DNA of 64,000 nt from an uncultured Ruminococcus sp. (GCA_900539835.1 UQDR01000001.1:78495-142494); one strand, 5' to 3'; shown: positions 16,284-25,430, counted from the stretch's first letter. Made by a program: numbers and translations. Notes: generated by a model not told the origin, from the sequence alone.

Positions 16284-17660
16284 TTACATTGGGAAACCGC
16301 CGCCCATTCCTCCACCAAGTCCTTTTAACAAGGCGGCTCTGTTTCGCATACTTTTCTTTCCGCCTTTTCCTGTCAGACCAAGCTGTTTCATCATTTTTTG
16401 CATTTGATCAAACTGTTTAAGCAAAGCGTTAACATCTGAAACATCAGTTCCGCTTCCGGCAGCAATTCTTCTTTTTCTTTTAGGATCAATAATTGCCGGC
16501 TTTTCACGTTCCTTTTTAGTCATTGAGTTAATCATTGCTTCAGTTTTTCTCAACTGGGTTTCACCCTGTTCAAGCTGTTCGTCATTGATACTGCCGGCAC
16601 CGGGAAGCATTTTTATAATTGATCTCATTGAACCCATTTTTTGAATTTGCTTCATTTGTTCAAGCAAATCATTAAGGTCAAAGCCTTTTTCCTTAACTTT
16701 TTTAGCAAGCTTTTCTGCATCCTTAGCGTCAACCGTAGAAGAAGCTTTTTCAATTAAAGTAAGCATATCACCCATTCCAAGAATTCGTGAAGCCATCCTT
16801 TCAGGATGGAAAGGCTCAAACTCATCAAGTTTTTCGCCCATACCCACAAATTTAATAGGCTTACCTGTTACAGAAAGAACTGATAATGCGGCGCCGCCAC
16901 GTGTATCAGAATCAAGCTTTGTAAGTATAACACTATCAATTCCCAAAGCCTCGTCAAAGCTTGAAGCAACTTTAACTGCGTCCTGACCTATCATTGCGTC
17001 TACAACAAGCATTATCTCATGTGGTTCTGCTAACTTTTTAATATCTTTGAGTTCGTCCATCAGCTCTTCATCAATATGAAGACGTCCGGCTGTATCTATA
17101 ATAACTAAATCATTGCCGTAATCTTTAGCATGCTTTAGTCCTTCTTTTGCAATTTTTCTCGGATCAATCTGACCCATTTCAAACACGGGAACTTCAGCCT
17201 TTTCACCGACTATTCTCAACTGGTCTATTGCCGCAGGTCTATATACGTCACACGCAACTAACAGCGGTCTTTTACCCTGTGCTTTAAAATGTTTTGCGAG
17301 CTTTGCTGCATGTGTGGTTTTACCTGAACCCTGAAGCCCGCACATCATAATTACACACGGCGGTTTATTGGGGAAATTAATTTTAGAATTAGCTTCTCCC
17401 ATAAGCTTTATAAGCTCTTCATTAACGATTTTTATTACCTGTTGACCGGGAGTAAGACTTTTCAAAACGTCTTCACCGACAGCCCTTTCAGTAACATTTG
17501 AAATAAACTCTTTAACAACTTTATAGCTTACGTCAGCTTCAAGAAGAGCCATTTTAACTTCTCTCATAGCTTCTTTTACATCAGCTTCACTCAGCTTACC
17601 TCTTGATTTAAGACGTTTAAATACGCCGTTAAGCTTTTCTGAAAGCCCTTCAAATGCCAT
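16284..17660 (-). CDS. ffh: Signal recognition particle protein Ffh (SRP54)
   Basis: Ffh is the GTPase of the signal recognition particle that binds signal peptides and 4.5S RNA. The 458 residues contain the N domain, the G domain with GLQGSGKTTHAAKLA, DTAGRLHID and LTKLDSDTRGGA, and the methionine-rich M domain with GSGTDVSDVN and a Met/Gly-rich tail (GGGMGGGFPM). It follows ylxM in the standard SRP arrangement, although ftsY is not adjacent. Confidence 0.98.
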   Translation of the reverse strand: MAFEGLSEKLNGVFKRLKSRGKLSEADVKEAMREVKMALLEADVSYKVVKEFISNVTERAVGEDVLKSLTPGQQVIKIVNEELIKLMGEANSKINFPNKPPCVIMMCGLQGSGKTTHAAKLAKHFKAQGKRPLLVACDVYRPAAIDQLRIVGEKAEVPVFEMGQIDPRKIAKEGLKHAKDYGNDLVIIDTAGRLHIDEELMDELKDIKKLAEPHEIMLVVDAMIGQDAVKVASSFDEALGIDSVILTKLDSDTRGGAALSVLSVTGKPIKFVGMGEKLDEFEPFHPERMASRILGMGDMLTLIEKASSTVDAKDAEKLAKKVKEKGFDLNDLLEQMKQIQKMGSMRSIIKMLPGAGSINDEQLEQGETQLRKTEAMINSMTKKEREKPAIIDPKRKRRIAAGSGTDVSDVNALLKQFDQMQKMMKQLGLTGKGGKKSMRNRAALLKGLGGGMGGGFPM

Positions 17661-17697
17661 CTAAAGCTCCCCCTCTCTGACTGATTTTATATTAAAT

Positions 17698-18090
17698 CTA
17701 TTCTCCTAAAAGTTCTGAATTATCAAATTCAGCAAGCTTACTGTCTAAATTTTCGAGCAGCACTATTGTTTTTTCAGCAATGTTTTTTCCAAACGAGACT
17801 TTTCGGCACTCATTTAAAACATCGAGTGCCTGAGATTTAAATTCAACAAGAATATCCTGATATTTTTGCTGGTTTTCAGAAAGCTTCAACACCTTCTCAT
17901 AGTTTATTAAAAGCTCTTCGCCTCTTTTTATAGAATCATGGACTCCTTGTCTTGAAATATCATAATGTTCGGCAATTTCAGCAAGAGAAAAATCATCATT
18001 ATAATACAAATCAAGCATATCATATTGTTTTTCAGTAAGCAATTTACCGTATAGATCAAGCAACACGCTTATTTCAAAATTTTTGCTCAT
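17698..18090 (-). CDS. ylxM: YlxM/p13-family helix-turn-helix protein
   Basis: YlxM-type proteins (UPF0122) stand next to ffh in Firmicutes and affect SRP assembly. They resemble sigma-factor region 4. The 130-residue protein has LYGKLLTEKQYDMLDLYYND at the N-terminus and the helix-turn-helix stretch DFSLAEIAEHYDISRQGVHD, followed by a coiled-coil-prone C-terminus. It is the first gene of the operon, directly behind a strong promoter with a perfect inverted repeat at the transcription start. Confidence 0.93.
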   Translation of the reverse strand: MSKNFEISVLLDLYGKLLTEKQYDMLDLYYNDDFSLAEIAEHYDISRQGVHDSIKRGEELLINYEKVLKLSENQQKYQDILVEFKSQALDVLNECRKVSFGKNIAEKTIVLLENLDSKLAEFDNSELLGE

Positions 18091-18122
18091 ACTTCCGTTA
18101 CCTTTCTTTTAAAATTCCATGA

Positions 18123-18176
18123 TGTAAAGTGACTGCACTTTACATATATTATATATCAAGTTATCTTACTTGTCAA
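18123..18176 (-). promoter_or_regulatory. ylxM promoter with inverted repeat at the start site
   Basis: On the minus strand TTGACA (18176-18171), a 17-base spacer and TATAAT (18153-18148) form a consensus promoter. The predicted start, near 18141, lies inside a perfect nine-base inverted repeat TGTAAAGTG-cagt-CACTTTACA (18144-18123). It could be an operator for a repressor or a 5'-end hairpin of the mRNA. The regulator is unknown. Confidence 0.75.
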
Positions 18177-18301
18177 GCATTATTATGAAAATAATAATTT
18201 TTTTACATTTACTACTGGAATAACAGTTAAAAATGTGATATTATTATTTATAATGAATAAAATATAAAGCAAAAGATTAATTATAGAGCTGGGAGATTCA
18301 C

Positions 18302-19270
18302 ATGATTAGATATGAACTTAAAAATGACAGGCACTGTATTTCTATTCCGTCCCTAACTTTAGGAACTGCAAATTTCGAGAGGGCTGAGAATGAAGACAGC
18401 TATATTAAATTCCTTGATAGGTATGTGGAGCTTGGAGGAAATTGCATTGACACGGCACGAGATTACTGTTCTTGGCTGGAGGGCGGAAAAGATGTCAGCG
18501 AAACTGTTATTGGCAATTGGATGGAAAAAAGAAATAACAGAAATAAAATCGTTATATCAACAAAGGGCGGTCACCCTAATCATGAAGACATGACTATTTC
18601 ACGGCTGTCATCTTCTGAACTTCTCTATGATTTAAATCGAAGTCTTGAATGTTTGAAAACTGACTATATTGATATTTTCTTTCTTCACAGAGATGATATG
18701 AACATTCCTGTATCAGAAATTATGCCGATTCTGAACGAATTTGTTGAAAGTGAAAGGGTTCACTTTATAGGAGCATCAAACTGGACCGCCAAGAGAATAC
18801 AAGAAGCTAATGAATACGCAGAAAAACACAATCTTGAGCCGTTCAGAATCAGTCAGATAAATTATAGTCTTGCTCATTCAAGCGTAAATACTTTTGGAGA
18901 TCCGACTTTAGTTTGTATGGATACAACTGAGCACAAATGGTATGCTAAACATCAATTTCCCGTTATGGCTTTTTCACCTCAGGCAAAAGGCTTTTTTGCG
19001 AAGCTTGCAAAGGGAGATGCTGCAAAAAATCTGCCTGAAGGTCAGTTCACAAGCACCGCCAACCTTGCAAGGCTTGCTAAAGTTAAAGAACTAAGCCTTA
19101 AGACCGGTCAGAGCCCGGCAGTTATACCGTTAGGATATCTTTCAAGTCAGCCGTTTTTTGTATCTTCAGTATTTGCCGTTTCAAAGCTATGGCAACTTGA
19201 AGAAAACATGGGGGCACAAGATTTAAAATATGACAAAAAAACTTTAGCATATCTCGAAAACATGATATAA
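18302..19270 (+). CDS. Aldo/keto reductase
   Basis: This is an NAD(P)H-dependent oxidoreductase of 322 residues with the TIM-barrel landmarks of the family. Asp and Tyr are in CIDTARDYCSW, Lys is in VISTKGGHP, His is in IFFLHRDDMN, and IGASNWTAKRIQEA and INYSLAHSS follow. The substrate cannot be inferred. It has a GGGAG site and stands alone, diverging from ylxM and ending in a terminator shared with the GatB fusion gene. Confidence 0.9.
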   Translation: MIRYELKNDRHCISIPSLTLGTANFERAENEDSYIKFLDRYVELGGNCIDTARDYCSWLEGGKDVSETVIGNWMEKRNNRNKIVISTKGGHPNHEDMTISRLSSSELLYDLNRSLECLKTDYIDIFFLHRDDMNIPVSEIMPILNEFVESERVHFIGASNWTAKRIQEANEYAEKHNLEPFRISQINYSLAHSSVNTFGDPTLVCMDTTEHKWYAKHQFPVMAFSPQAKGFFAKLAKGDAAKNLPEGQFTSTANLARLAKVKELSLKTGQSPAVIPLGYLSSQPFFVSSVFAVSKLWQLEENMGAQDLKYDKKTLAYLENMI

Positions 19271-19275
19271 AAAAC

Positions 19276-19315
19276 AAGCATCGGAATTGATTTTTCAATC
19301 ATCCGATGCTTTTTC
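19276..19315. terminator. Bidirectional terminator
   Basis: AAGCATCGGA and TCCGATGCTT form a ten-base-pair stem whose loop contains a further ATTGA/TCAAT helix, followed by T-rich DNA. It separates the convergent aldo/keto reductase and gatB-aspRS genes. Confidence 0.8.
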
Positions 19316-19316
19316 A

Positions 19317-22187
19317 TTATGGTATAAGTCTATTTATATCCCTTGGGAACATAGATGTTTCACGGATATTTCCGGTTTTAAGAATTTTCATAAGAAGTCT
19401 TTCGAGTCCGATTCCCAAACCGCCGTGAGGAGGCAATCCGTATTTATGCGCTTCAAGATAGCTTTCAAAGTCCGCAGGGTCAAGTCCCTGTTTTTTCATT
19501 TTCTCTACCTGCTCATTATAGTCATGAATTCGCTGTCCGCCAGAGGTTATTTCTAATCCTCTGAAGAGCAAGTCAAATTTATATGCTTCTCTTGGATCTT
19601 CCTTAGAATTCATAGCATAGAAAGGCGGTTTTGATGATGGGAAATGAGTAACAAAAATAAACTCGCTGTTATACTTTTCTTTTGCATATTTACAGAGGTT
19701 AACCTCATCCTCAGGATCAAGATCAAATTTCTTACCGGCACCCTCGCCGCCTCTGAGCAGTGTTATTGCGTCGCAGAATTTAATAGATGGAATTTCAGTT
19801 ATTTCCGGAATGTCAGCGTCAAGGATTTTTATTTCATTGCTGTAATTTTCCTTAAGATAATTCATAATATGCTTCAGCATTGCCGTTTCCATAGCCATAA
19901 CATCATACATGCTATCAATATATCCCATTTCAAAATCAAGACCGATATATTCATTGATATGGCGAGAGGTAGCATGCTTTTCTGCACGATAAACAGGTGC
20001 TATTTCATAAACTCTGTCAAAAAACGCAACTGCTGCTTGTTTATAGAATTGAGGAGACTGGTTAAGAAATGCAGACTTTTGGAAATAATCCAGTCTGAAA
20101 ATATTAGCTCCGCCCTCGGCGCCTTGTGCAACAATTTTAGGAGTATGAATTTCAGTAAAATTATTCATTCTCATAAATTCATGCATTCCATGAACAATAC
20201 CTTCCTGAAGCTTAAAGACAGCTTTTTCATAAGGGTTTCTTAAAGCAACGGTACGGTTATCAAGATTAACGTCAATAGTACAATTCAATTTACCCTGTGA
20301 AATTTTAAGAGGATATTCAGCAGCCGGTTTTGAAATAAGCTTGATTGATGATAGGGATATTTCAATTCCGTTAAAATCTTTTTGATTTTCTTTTACAACA
20401 CCTTTGAGCCAAACGTAATATCCCTCACGAAGACCATCAATACTGTCAGAACAAGTTTCAGGACTATAAACAGTCTGAATTACGTTAAAGGCTGTTCTGA
20501 CGAGAATAAATGAGATATTACCCATTTTCTTAACTCTATGAACACAAGCACTAAACTCAATTTCCTTATCTATGCTGTTAAGTGCTTCTTCCAAAGAAAA
20601 CTCAGATTTTAATGTATCTGTACCTACCATCAAAAGGTTTCCGTCAGACTTCGGAACATAAGAAGCATCATTCTTGTAAACGGTAAGCTTTGAAGTGCTT
20701 TCATTCTCTTCCGGCAGATCATTCTCAACAACTTCAAATTTTATTTCGGATATTATTTTATCAAGTTTTTCCTCCAGAACAGTTTTTATAACTTTAGGGG
20801 TTGCTGAACCCTTAAGAGCTTTTGTACACTGTCCCATAAGAAAGCCGAATACTTTAGTTTCACCGTTTTTATACTGTTCAATCTGGGCAGGATTTGCATT
20901 TAAAACAACTTCAACAACTTGATTAACTTTTTCAGTATCAATAGTAATAAGCATTCCGTTTTTCTTTGCGATATCTTCAGGTTTTCCGCCCTTTTCAACC
21001 ATTTCTCTGAAGATGGATTTTGCATCATTTTTAGAAACCTTTTCGCTGTCAGACATTTCCACTAATTTTGCGAAATCCTCAGCTGAAAAACTTATATTTC
21101 CAGGATCAATTTCTCCCAAATTAACTCTTCTCATAAACTCAGTAAGAATAAATGAACACAAGCTCTTGGGGCTATTATATACAGAAACAGCATCATTAAA
21201 GAAATCAGAGATTATCTTTGAATTTACAAGAATTTCTGCATCGGTTTTAGACAGCTTAAATTCTTCAGTATATCTTTTAATTCGACTGTTTGGAAGTTCC
21301 GGAAGCTTTGCTTTTATTTCATCCAGCTGCTCATCAGTAAGATTAACCTGCAAAATATCAGGCTCAGGGAAATAACGGTAATCCTGTGCATTTTCTTTAG
21401 AACGCATTGAAGTAGTTTTATCTCTGTTTGCATTATAACGTCTTGTTTCCTGAACTACCCTTTTGCCGGCATCTAAAAGCAAAGCCTGACGTCTTTCCTC
21501 ATATTTTATAGCTCTTCCTACAGATTTAATAGAGTTAATATTCTTGATTTCCGCACGAGTACCAAATTCTTTTGCATCGGGTTTCATCAATGAAATATTT
21601 ACGTCACATCTTAATGAACCTTGTTCCATTTTACAGTCACATACGCCTGCATACTGTAAAAGCAATGAAATCTGTTCAACAAAAGCCATAGCTTCTTCAG
21701 CAGAATTCATATCAGGTTCGGTAACAATCTCAATAAGAGGAATACCGCATCGGTTATAGTCAGCCATTGAAACACCATTAAAATCGTCATGGACAAGCTT
21801 ACCTGCGTCCTCTTCGAGGTGAATATGATTGATTCTTATATTCTTCTTTTTTCCGTTAACTTCAATAGGAATAAACCCGGCTCCGACTATAGGATAATAA
21901 AGCTGAGAAATCTGATATGCTTTCGGAAGGTCGGGATAAAAATAATTCTTTCTGTCAAATACAGAGAATTTGTTTATGTCACAGTTCAAAGCAAATCCCG
22001 CTTTAACCGCATACTCAATTGCAGTCTGATTGATTACAGGCAATGTTCCCGGCAAAGCTGTACAAACCGGACAGCATCTTGTGTTTGGGTCGCCGCCGAA
22101 TTCTGCGTTACATGTACAAAATACTTTTGAATGTGTTAACAGCTCTGCATGGATTTCAAGACCTATGACGGTTTTATATTTTTCCAT
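19317..22187 (-). CDS. GatB fused to archaeal-type aspartyl-tRNA synthetase
   Basis: One uninterrupted 956-residue frame joins two full enzymes. Residues 1-476 are GatB of the Asp/Glu-tRNA amidotransferase: KTVIGLEIHAEL, the zinc-site cysteines (24, 26, 39, 42), MADYNRCGIPLIEIVTEPD, KNINSIKSV, QDYRYFPEPD and the YqeY-like tRNA-binding tail to about 476. A linker of about 65 polar residues follows. Residues about 541-620 form an OB-fold anticodon-binding domain and 630-956 a class IIb catalytic domain with motif 1 (FTEIHTPKI), motif 2 (YRAEKHATSRHINEY, 733-747) and motif 3 (GLGIGLERLLM, 923-933). Its signatures, such as TSGGQRIHDY and the YLEAHKYGLPPHGG segment, are those of archaeal-type AspRS, which is often non-discriminating. 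The product should make and then amidate Asp-tRNA-Asn. gatC and gatA lie directly upstream. Confidence 0.93.
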   Translation of the reverse strand: MEKYKTVIGLEIHAELLTHSKVFCTCNAEFGGDPNTRCCPVCTALPGTLPVINQTAIEYAVKAGFALNCDINKFSVFDRKNYFYPDLPKAYQISQLYYPIVGAGFIPIEVNGKKKNIRINHIHLEEDAGKLVHDDFNGVSMADYNRCGIPLIEIVTEPDMNSAEEAMAFVEQISLLLQYAGVCDCKMEQGSLRCDVNISLMKPDAKEFGTRAEIKNINSIKSVGRAIKYEERRQALLLDAGKRVVQETRRYNANRDKTTSMRSKENAQDYRYFPEPDILQVNLTDEQLDEIKAKLPELPNSRIKRYTEEFKLSKTDAEILVNSKIISDFFNDAVSVYNSPKSLCSFILTEFMRRVNLGEIDPGNISFSAEDFAKLVEMSDSEKVSKNDAKSIFREMVEKGGKPEDIAKKNGMLITIDTEKVNQVVEVVLNANPAQIEQYKNGETKVFGFLMGQCTKALKGSATPKVIKTVLEEKLDKIISEIKFEVVENDLPEENESTSKLTVYKNDASYVPKSDGNLLMVGTDTLKSEFSLEEALNSIDKEIEFSACVHRVKKMGNISFILVRTAFNVIQTVYSPETCSDSIDGLREGYYVWLKGVVKENQKDFNGIEISLSSIKLISKPAAEYPLKISQGKLNCTIDVNLDNRTVALRNPYEKAVFKLQEGIVHGMHEFMRMNNFTEIHTPKIVAQGAEGGANIFRLDYFQKSAFLNQSPQFYKQAAVAFFDRVYEIAPVYRAEKHATSRHINEYIGLDFEMGYIDSMYDVMAMETAMLKHIMNYLKENYSNEIKILDADIPEITEIPSIKFCDAITLLRGGEGAGKKFDLDPEDEVNLCKYAKEKYNSEFIFVTHFPSSKPPFYAMNSKEDPREAYKFDLLFRGLEITSGGQRIHDYNEQVEKMKKQGLDPADFESYLEAHKYGLPPHGGLGIGLERLLMKILKTGNIRETSMFPRDINRLIP

Positions 22188-22204
22188 TTATCTTTACCTC
22201 CCAA

Positions 22205-23653
22205 TTAAAGCTTAGGCGCAACAGGGTTAAAGCCCTGTTCAAAAGCATCAGCGACCTGAATAATTGTTGCTTCATCAAACTTTTTGCCTATGATCGACAT
22301 GCCTATAGGCATACCGTTTTTGTCATAACCGCATGGGGTAGACAATGCCGGAAGACCGGCAATATTAACTGTTACCGTACAAATATCAGCCTGATACATC
22401 TTAACCGGATCAGTCATTTCATCAGGGCGGTATGCTACTGTTGGTGTGGTTGGTGTCAGAACGACATCACACTTTTCAAAAATATCATTATATTCTTGTC
22501 TGATAAGCTGCCTCAACGCAAGAGCTTTTCTATAATATGCATCATAATATCCGCTTGAAAGGGCATAGTTACCAAGGAGAATTCTTCTCTTTACTTCATC
22601 GCCAAATCCTTCAGAGCGTGATTTGATTATAAGCTCTTCATAGCTGTCAGCTTTATCAGTTCTATGACCATATTTAATTCCGTCGTATCTTGCAAGATTA
22701 GAAGTAGCCTCAGCACAAGCAAGGAGATAATATGCCGGGACAGCATATTTCAATGACGGCATTTTACATTCAACAATTTCTGCTCCCATAGCCTTATATT
22801 CATCAACAGCTTTAAGAACAGAAGATTTAATTTCATCATCTATTCCATCAGCAAAGAATTCAGCCGGAAGTGCAATTTTCATACCCTTTATTGTTTTTCC
22901 AATCTTTGAAGTGAAATCAGGGACATTTTCATGAGAACTCGTTCCATCATGCGGGTCATATCCACAGATAGAATTAAGAATTATACCACAGTCGTGGCTG
23001 TCCTTTGCAATCGGTCCAATCTGGTCAAGAGATGATGCAAACGCAACAAGTCCATATCTTGAGACACGGCTATAGGTAGGCTTAATTCCTGTAACACCGC
23101 AAAAAGCCGAAGGCTGTCTTATTGATCCGCCTGTATCAGAGCCTAATGCAGCCGGACACATTTCAGCTGCGACCGCAGCAGCAGAACCGCCTGAAGAACC
23201 GCCCGGAACGCATTCTGTATTATAGGGATTTTTAGTTTTTGCAAACGCTGAAGTTTGAGTTGAACCGCCCATTGCAAATTCATCCATTGATGCCTTTCCA
23301 AGCATTACAATATTTTCAGAATTAAGTTTTTCCATTACAGTTGCATTATAAGGCGGAATAAAATTTTCAAGGATTTTAGAAGCACAGGTTGTTTTAACCC
23401 CTTCAGTACAGATATTATCCTTAATTGCCAAAGGAATGCCAGTAAGTGATTTGGATTCACCTTTATTAATCACATTCTGAGCTTCATCAGCTTGTTTTAA
23501 AGCAAGCTCTTCTGTTACTGTAATATAGCATTCGAGCTTATCATTTAATTTATCAATGTTCGATAAATATTCATTTGTAAGTTCTTTTACTGATATATCT
23601 TTTTTATCAAGAGCTTTACGCATATCACGAATTTTCATTGAAGACATGTCCAC
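22205..23653 (-). CDS. gatA: Asp-tRNA(Asn)/Glu-tRNA(Gln) amidotransferase subunit A
   Basis: GatA is the amidase-signature glutaminase that supplies ammonia to GatB. The 482 residues include the catalytic Lys in AIKDNI, the cis-Ser/Ser triad in PGGSSGGSAAAV and GSDTGGSIRQP, and the GLPALSTPCG region. The start is a GTG at 23653 or an ATG two codons later; AAGGG lies somewhat far upstream. It follows gatC by 27 bases and precedes the gatB-AspRS fusion by 17, so the three are one operon encoding GatCAB. Confidence 0.96.
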   Translation of the reverse strand: MDMSSMKIRDMRKALDKKDISVKELTNEYLSNIDKLNDKLECYITVTEELALKQADEAQNVINKGESKSLTGIPLAIKDNICTEGVKTTCASKILENFIPPYNATVMEKLNSENIVMLGKASMDEFAMGGSTQTSAFAKTKNPYNTECVPGGSSGGSAAAVAAEMCPAALGSDTGGSIRQPSAFCGVTGIKPTYSRVSRYGLVAFASSLDQIGPIAKDSHDCGIILNSICGYDPHDGTSSHENVPDFTSKIGKTIKGMKIALPAEFFADGIDDEIKSSVLKAVDEYKAMGAEIVECKMPSLKYAVPAYYLLACAEATSNLARYDGIKYGHRTDKADSYEELIIKSRSEGFGDEVKRRILLGNYALSSGYYDAYYRKALALRQLIRQEYNDIFEKCDVVLTPTTPTVAYRPDEMTDPVKMYQADICTVTVNIAGLPALSTPCGYDKNGMPIGMSIIGKKFDEATIIQVADAFEQGFNPVAPKL

Positions 23654-23680
23654 TTATATTCACTACCCTTCTTTTAAGTT

Positions 23681-23959
23681 TTATTCTACGACTTTTGGAA
23701 CAACAAAGCAATTATTGGAGTTAACTGCATTCTGCAAAACCTTTGAAGTAGCAAGTGATTCCTTGGCTGTGTCTTTTCTCAAGTCATTAAGGTATACATC
23801 ATGATTATCTTTAAGCGCATCATAATTAATATTAATTTCTTTGACAGTATCCATAAGATTAATAATATCCGTCATTTCTTCGGCTTTTTTTGAAAGCTCT
23901 TCATCGGAAAATTCAAGCTTTCCCAGTTCGGCAAGATACTTTACCATTTCCAAATCCAT
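23681..23959 (-). CDS. gatC: Asp-tRNA(Asn)/Glu-tRNA(Gln) amidotransferase subunit C
   Basis: GatC is the small belt subunit that wraps the GatA-GatB interface. The 92 residues start MDLEMVKYLAELGKLEFSDE, the typical GatC N-terminus, and the LRKD motif appears near the middle in YLNDLRKDT. It is the first gene of gatC-gatA-gatB/aspRS behind a good promoter. Confidence 0.93.
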   Translation of the reverse strand: MDLEMVKYLAELGKLEFSDEELSKKAEEMTDIINLMDTVKEININYDALKDNHDVYLNDLRKDTAKESLATSKVLQNAVNSNNCFVVPKVVE

Positions 23960-24002
23960 ATTTATACCAACCCTTCATTAATTTTTACTATACCAATTTA
24001 AT

Positions 24003-24031
24003 ATTATACTATATTCTCTTATTTATTGCAA
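24003..24031 (-). promoter_or_regulatory. Promoter of the gatCAB-AspRS operon
   Basis: On the minus strand TTGCAA (24031-24026) and TATAAT (24008-24003) are separated by 17 bases, about 45 bases before gatC. I see no T-box or other leader structure in the short 5' region. Confidence 0.75.
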
Positions 24032-24082
24032 GTTTTTTTGAATATTATTCCTTAAAAATTCATAAATTACGCTCATAACAAA

Positions 24083-24116
24083 GAAAATCCACAAACTCAC
24101 TTCGTTGTGGATTTTC
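24083..24116 (-). terminator. Terminator of lysA
   Basis: GAAAATCCACAA and TTGTGGATTTTC form a 12-base-pair stem with a ten-base loop just after the lysA stop codon, followed on the minus strand by a T-rich stretch. Confidence 0.75.
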
Positions 24117-24124
24117 AATCATTA

Positions 24125-25387
24125 CTACAAATATTTATCAAGAATTTCCGAAAAGTCAAAAGTACTGAAATAGTCAGCGGGGGTTTCTGCACGTCGTATC
24201 AACTGAGATGAGCCGTCTTCCTTTAAGAGGACTTCGGCAGAGCGAAGCTTTCCGTTATAGTTATATCCCATTGAGAAGCCGTGTGCACCAGTATCATGAA
24301 TCACCAAAATATCACCGATATCAATTTGAGGCAGCATTCTGTCAATTGCAAATTTATCGTTATTTTCGCAAAGACCGCCTGTTACATCATATTTATGATC
24401 GCAAGCCTCATTTTCTTTTCCGAGAACTGTTATATGATGGTAAGAACCGTACATAGCAGGTCTCATAAGGTTGCAAGCACAAGCGTCAACTCCGATATAT
24501 TCTTTATAAGTATGCTTCTGATGAATACACTTTGTAACAAGATGACCATACGGTGCAAGCATATATCTTCCAAGCTCAGTGAAGATAGCTACATCGCCCA
24601 TTCCGGCAGGAACAAGAATTTCATCAAATGCTTTATGGACACCTTCTCCAATTGCAAATATATCATTCTGCGGCTTATCAGGCTCATAAGCAATTCCAAC
24701 ACCGCCTGATAAATTAATAAACTTAATCTCAACGCCTGTTTCATTTTTCAAATCAACGGCAAGCTCGAATAAGATTCTTGCCAACTTAGGATAATAAGCA
24801 TTTGAAACTGTATTAGAAGCAAGGAATGAATGTATTCCAAAATATTTTACGCCTTTAGCTTTCAATATTTTAAAGCCCTCAAACAGCTGTTCACGGGTAA
24901 AACCATATTTAGCTTCGCCGGGGTTATCCATTATTTGTGTTTCAATTTCAAAATGTCCGCCCGGATTAAAACGGCAGCATATTGTTTCCGGTATGCCGCA
25001 AAGCTTATCAAGAAACTCAATATGTGTAAAATCGTCAAGATTTATATATGCACCGAGTTCTTTTGCCTTTTTCATGTCTTCTTCTGGTGTAACGTTAGAA
25101 GAAAACATAATATCACTTCCACTGAATCCGCATGCTTCACTCATCATAAGTTCAGTAAGAGATGAACAGTCAACACCACAGCCTTCTTCCTGAAGAATTT
25201 TCAAAATATATGGATTAGGTGTAGCTTTTACGGCAAAGTATTCTCTATAGCCTTTATTCCAAGAAAATGCTTTCATTAAATTACGGGCATTTTCTCTTAT
25301 GCCTTTTTCATCATAAATATGAAATGGAGTAGGATATTTTTTTATTAATTCGTCTGCTTGTTCTTTTGATATAAATGGCTTTTTCAT
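24125..25387 (-). CDS. lysA: Diaminopimelate decarboxylase
   Basis: LysA decarboxylates meso-diaminopimelate to L-lysine. The 420-residue fold type III PLP enzyme has the PLP lysine K54 in YFAVKATPNP, the glycine-rich NLSGGVGIAYEP loop, the ELGRYMLAP segment and the active-site Cys of the partner subunit in GVDACACNLMRPAMY. It is a longer, divergent LysA type common in clostridia. A related decarboxylase such as carboxynorspermidine decarboxylase is less likely. It is monocistronic with its own promoter. dapL and the DapF domain at the right end of the window make its substrate. Confidence 0.88.
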   Translation of the reverse strand: MKKPFISKEQADELIKKYPTPFHIYDEKGIRENARNLMKAFSWNKGYREYFAVKATPNPYILKILQEEGCGVDCSSLTELMMSEACGFSGSDIMFSSNVTPEEDMKKAKELGAYINLDDFTHIEFLDKLCGIPETICCRFNPGGHFEIETQIMDNPGEAKYGFTREQLFEGFKILKAKGVKYFGIHSFLASNTVSNAYYPKLARILFELAVDLKNETGVEIKFINLSGGVGIAYEPDKPQNDIFAIGEGVHKAFDEILVPAGMGDVAIFTELGRYMLAPYGHLVTKCIHQKHTYKEYIGVDACACNLMRPAMYGSYHHITVLGKENEACDHKYDVTGGLCENNDKFAIDRMLPQIDIGDILVIHDTGAHGFSMGYNYNGKLRSAEVLLKEDGSSQLIRRAETPADYFSTFDFSEILDKYL

Positions 25388-25430
25388 ATTAGGTCAATCC
25401 TTTATATAAAATTTAGATAGATATATATTT

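Noticed and set aside
19317..20760. AsnRS rather than AspRS as the second half of the GatB fusion
   Set aside because: Motif 2 (RAEKHATSRHINEYIGLDFEM) and the PPHGG region match archaeal-type AspRS; AsnRS has a different RHLAEFWMIE-type motif 2.
24281..25193. Several plus-strand open frames of 66-142 codons opposite lysA
   Set aside because: They are antisense to a full-length lysA with clear motifs, have no start signals and resemble no family.
22205..25387. A lysine riboswitch or T-box in front of lysA or gatC
   Set aside because: Both leaders are only about 40-45 bases from promoter to gene, with no conserved core.
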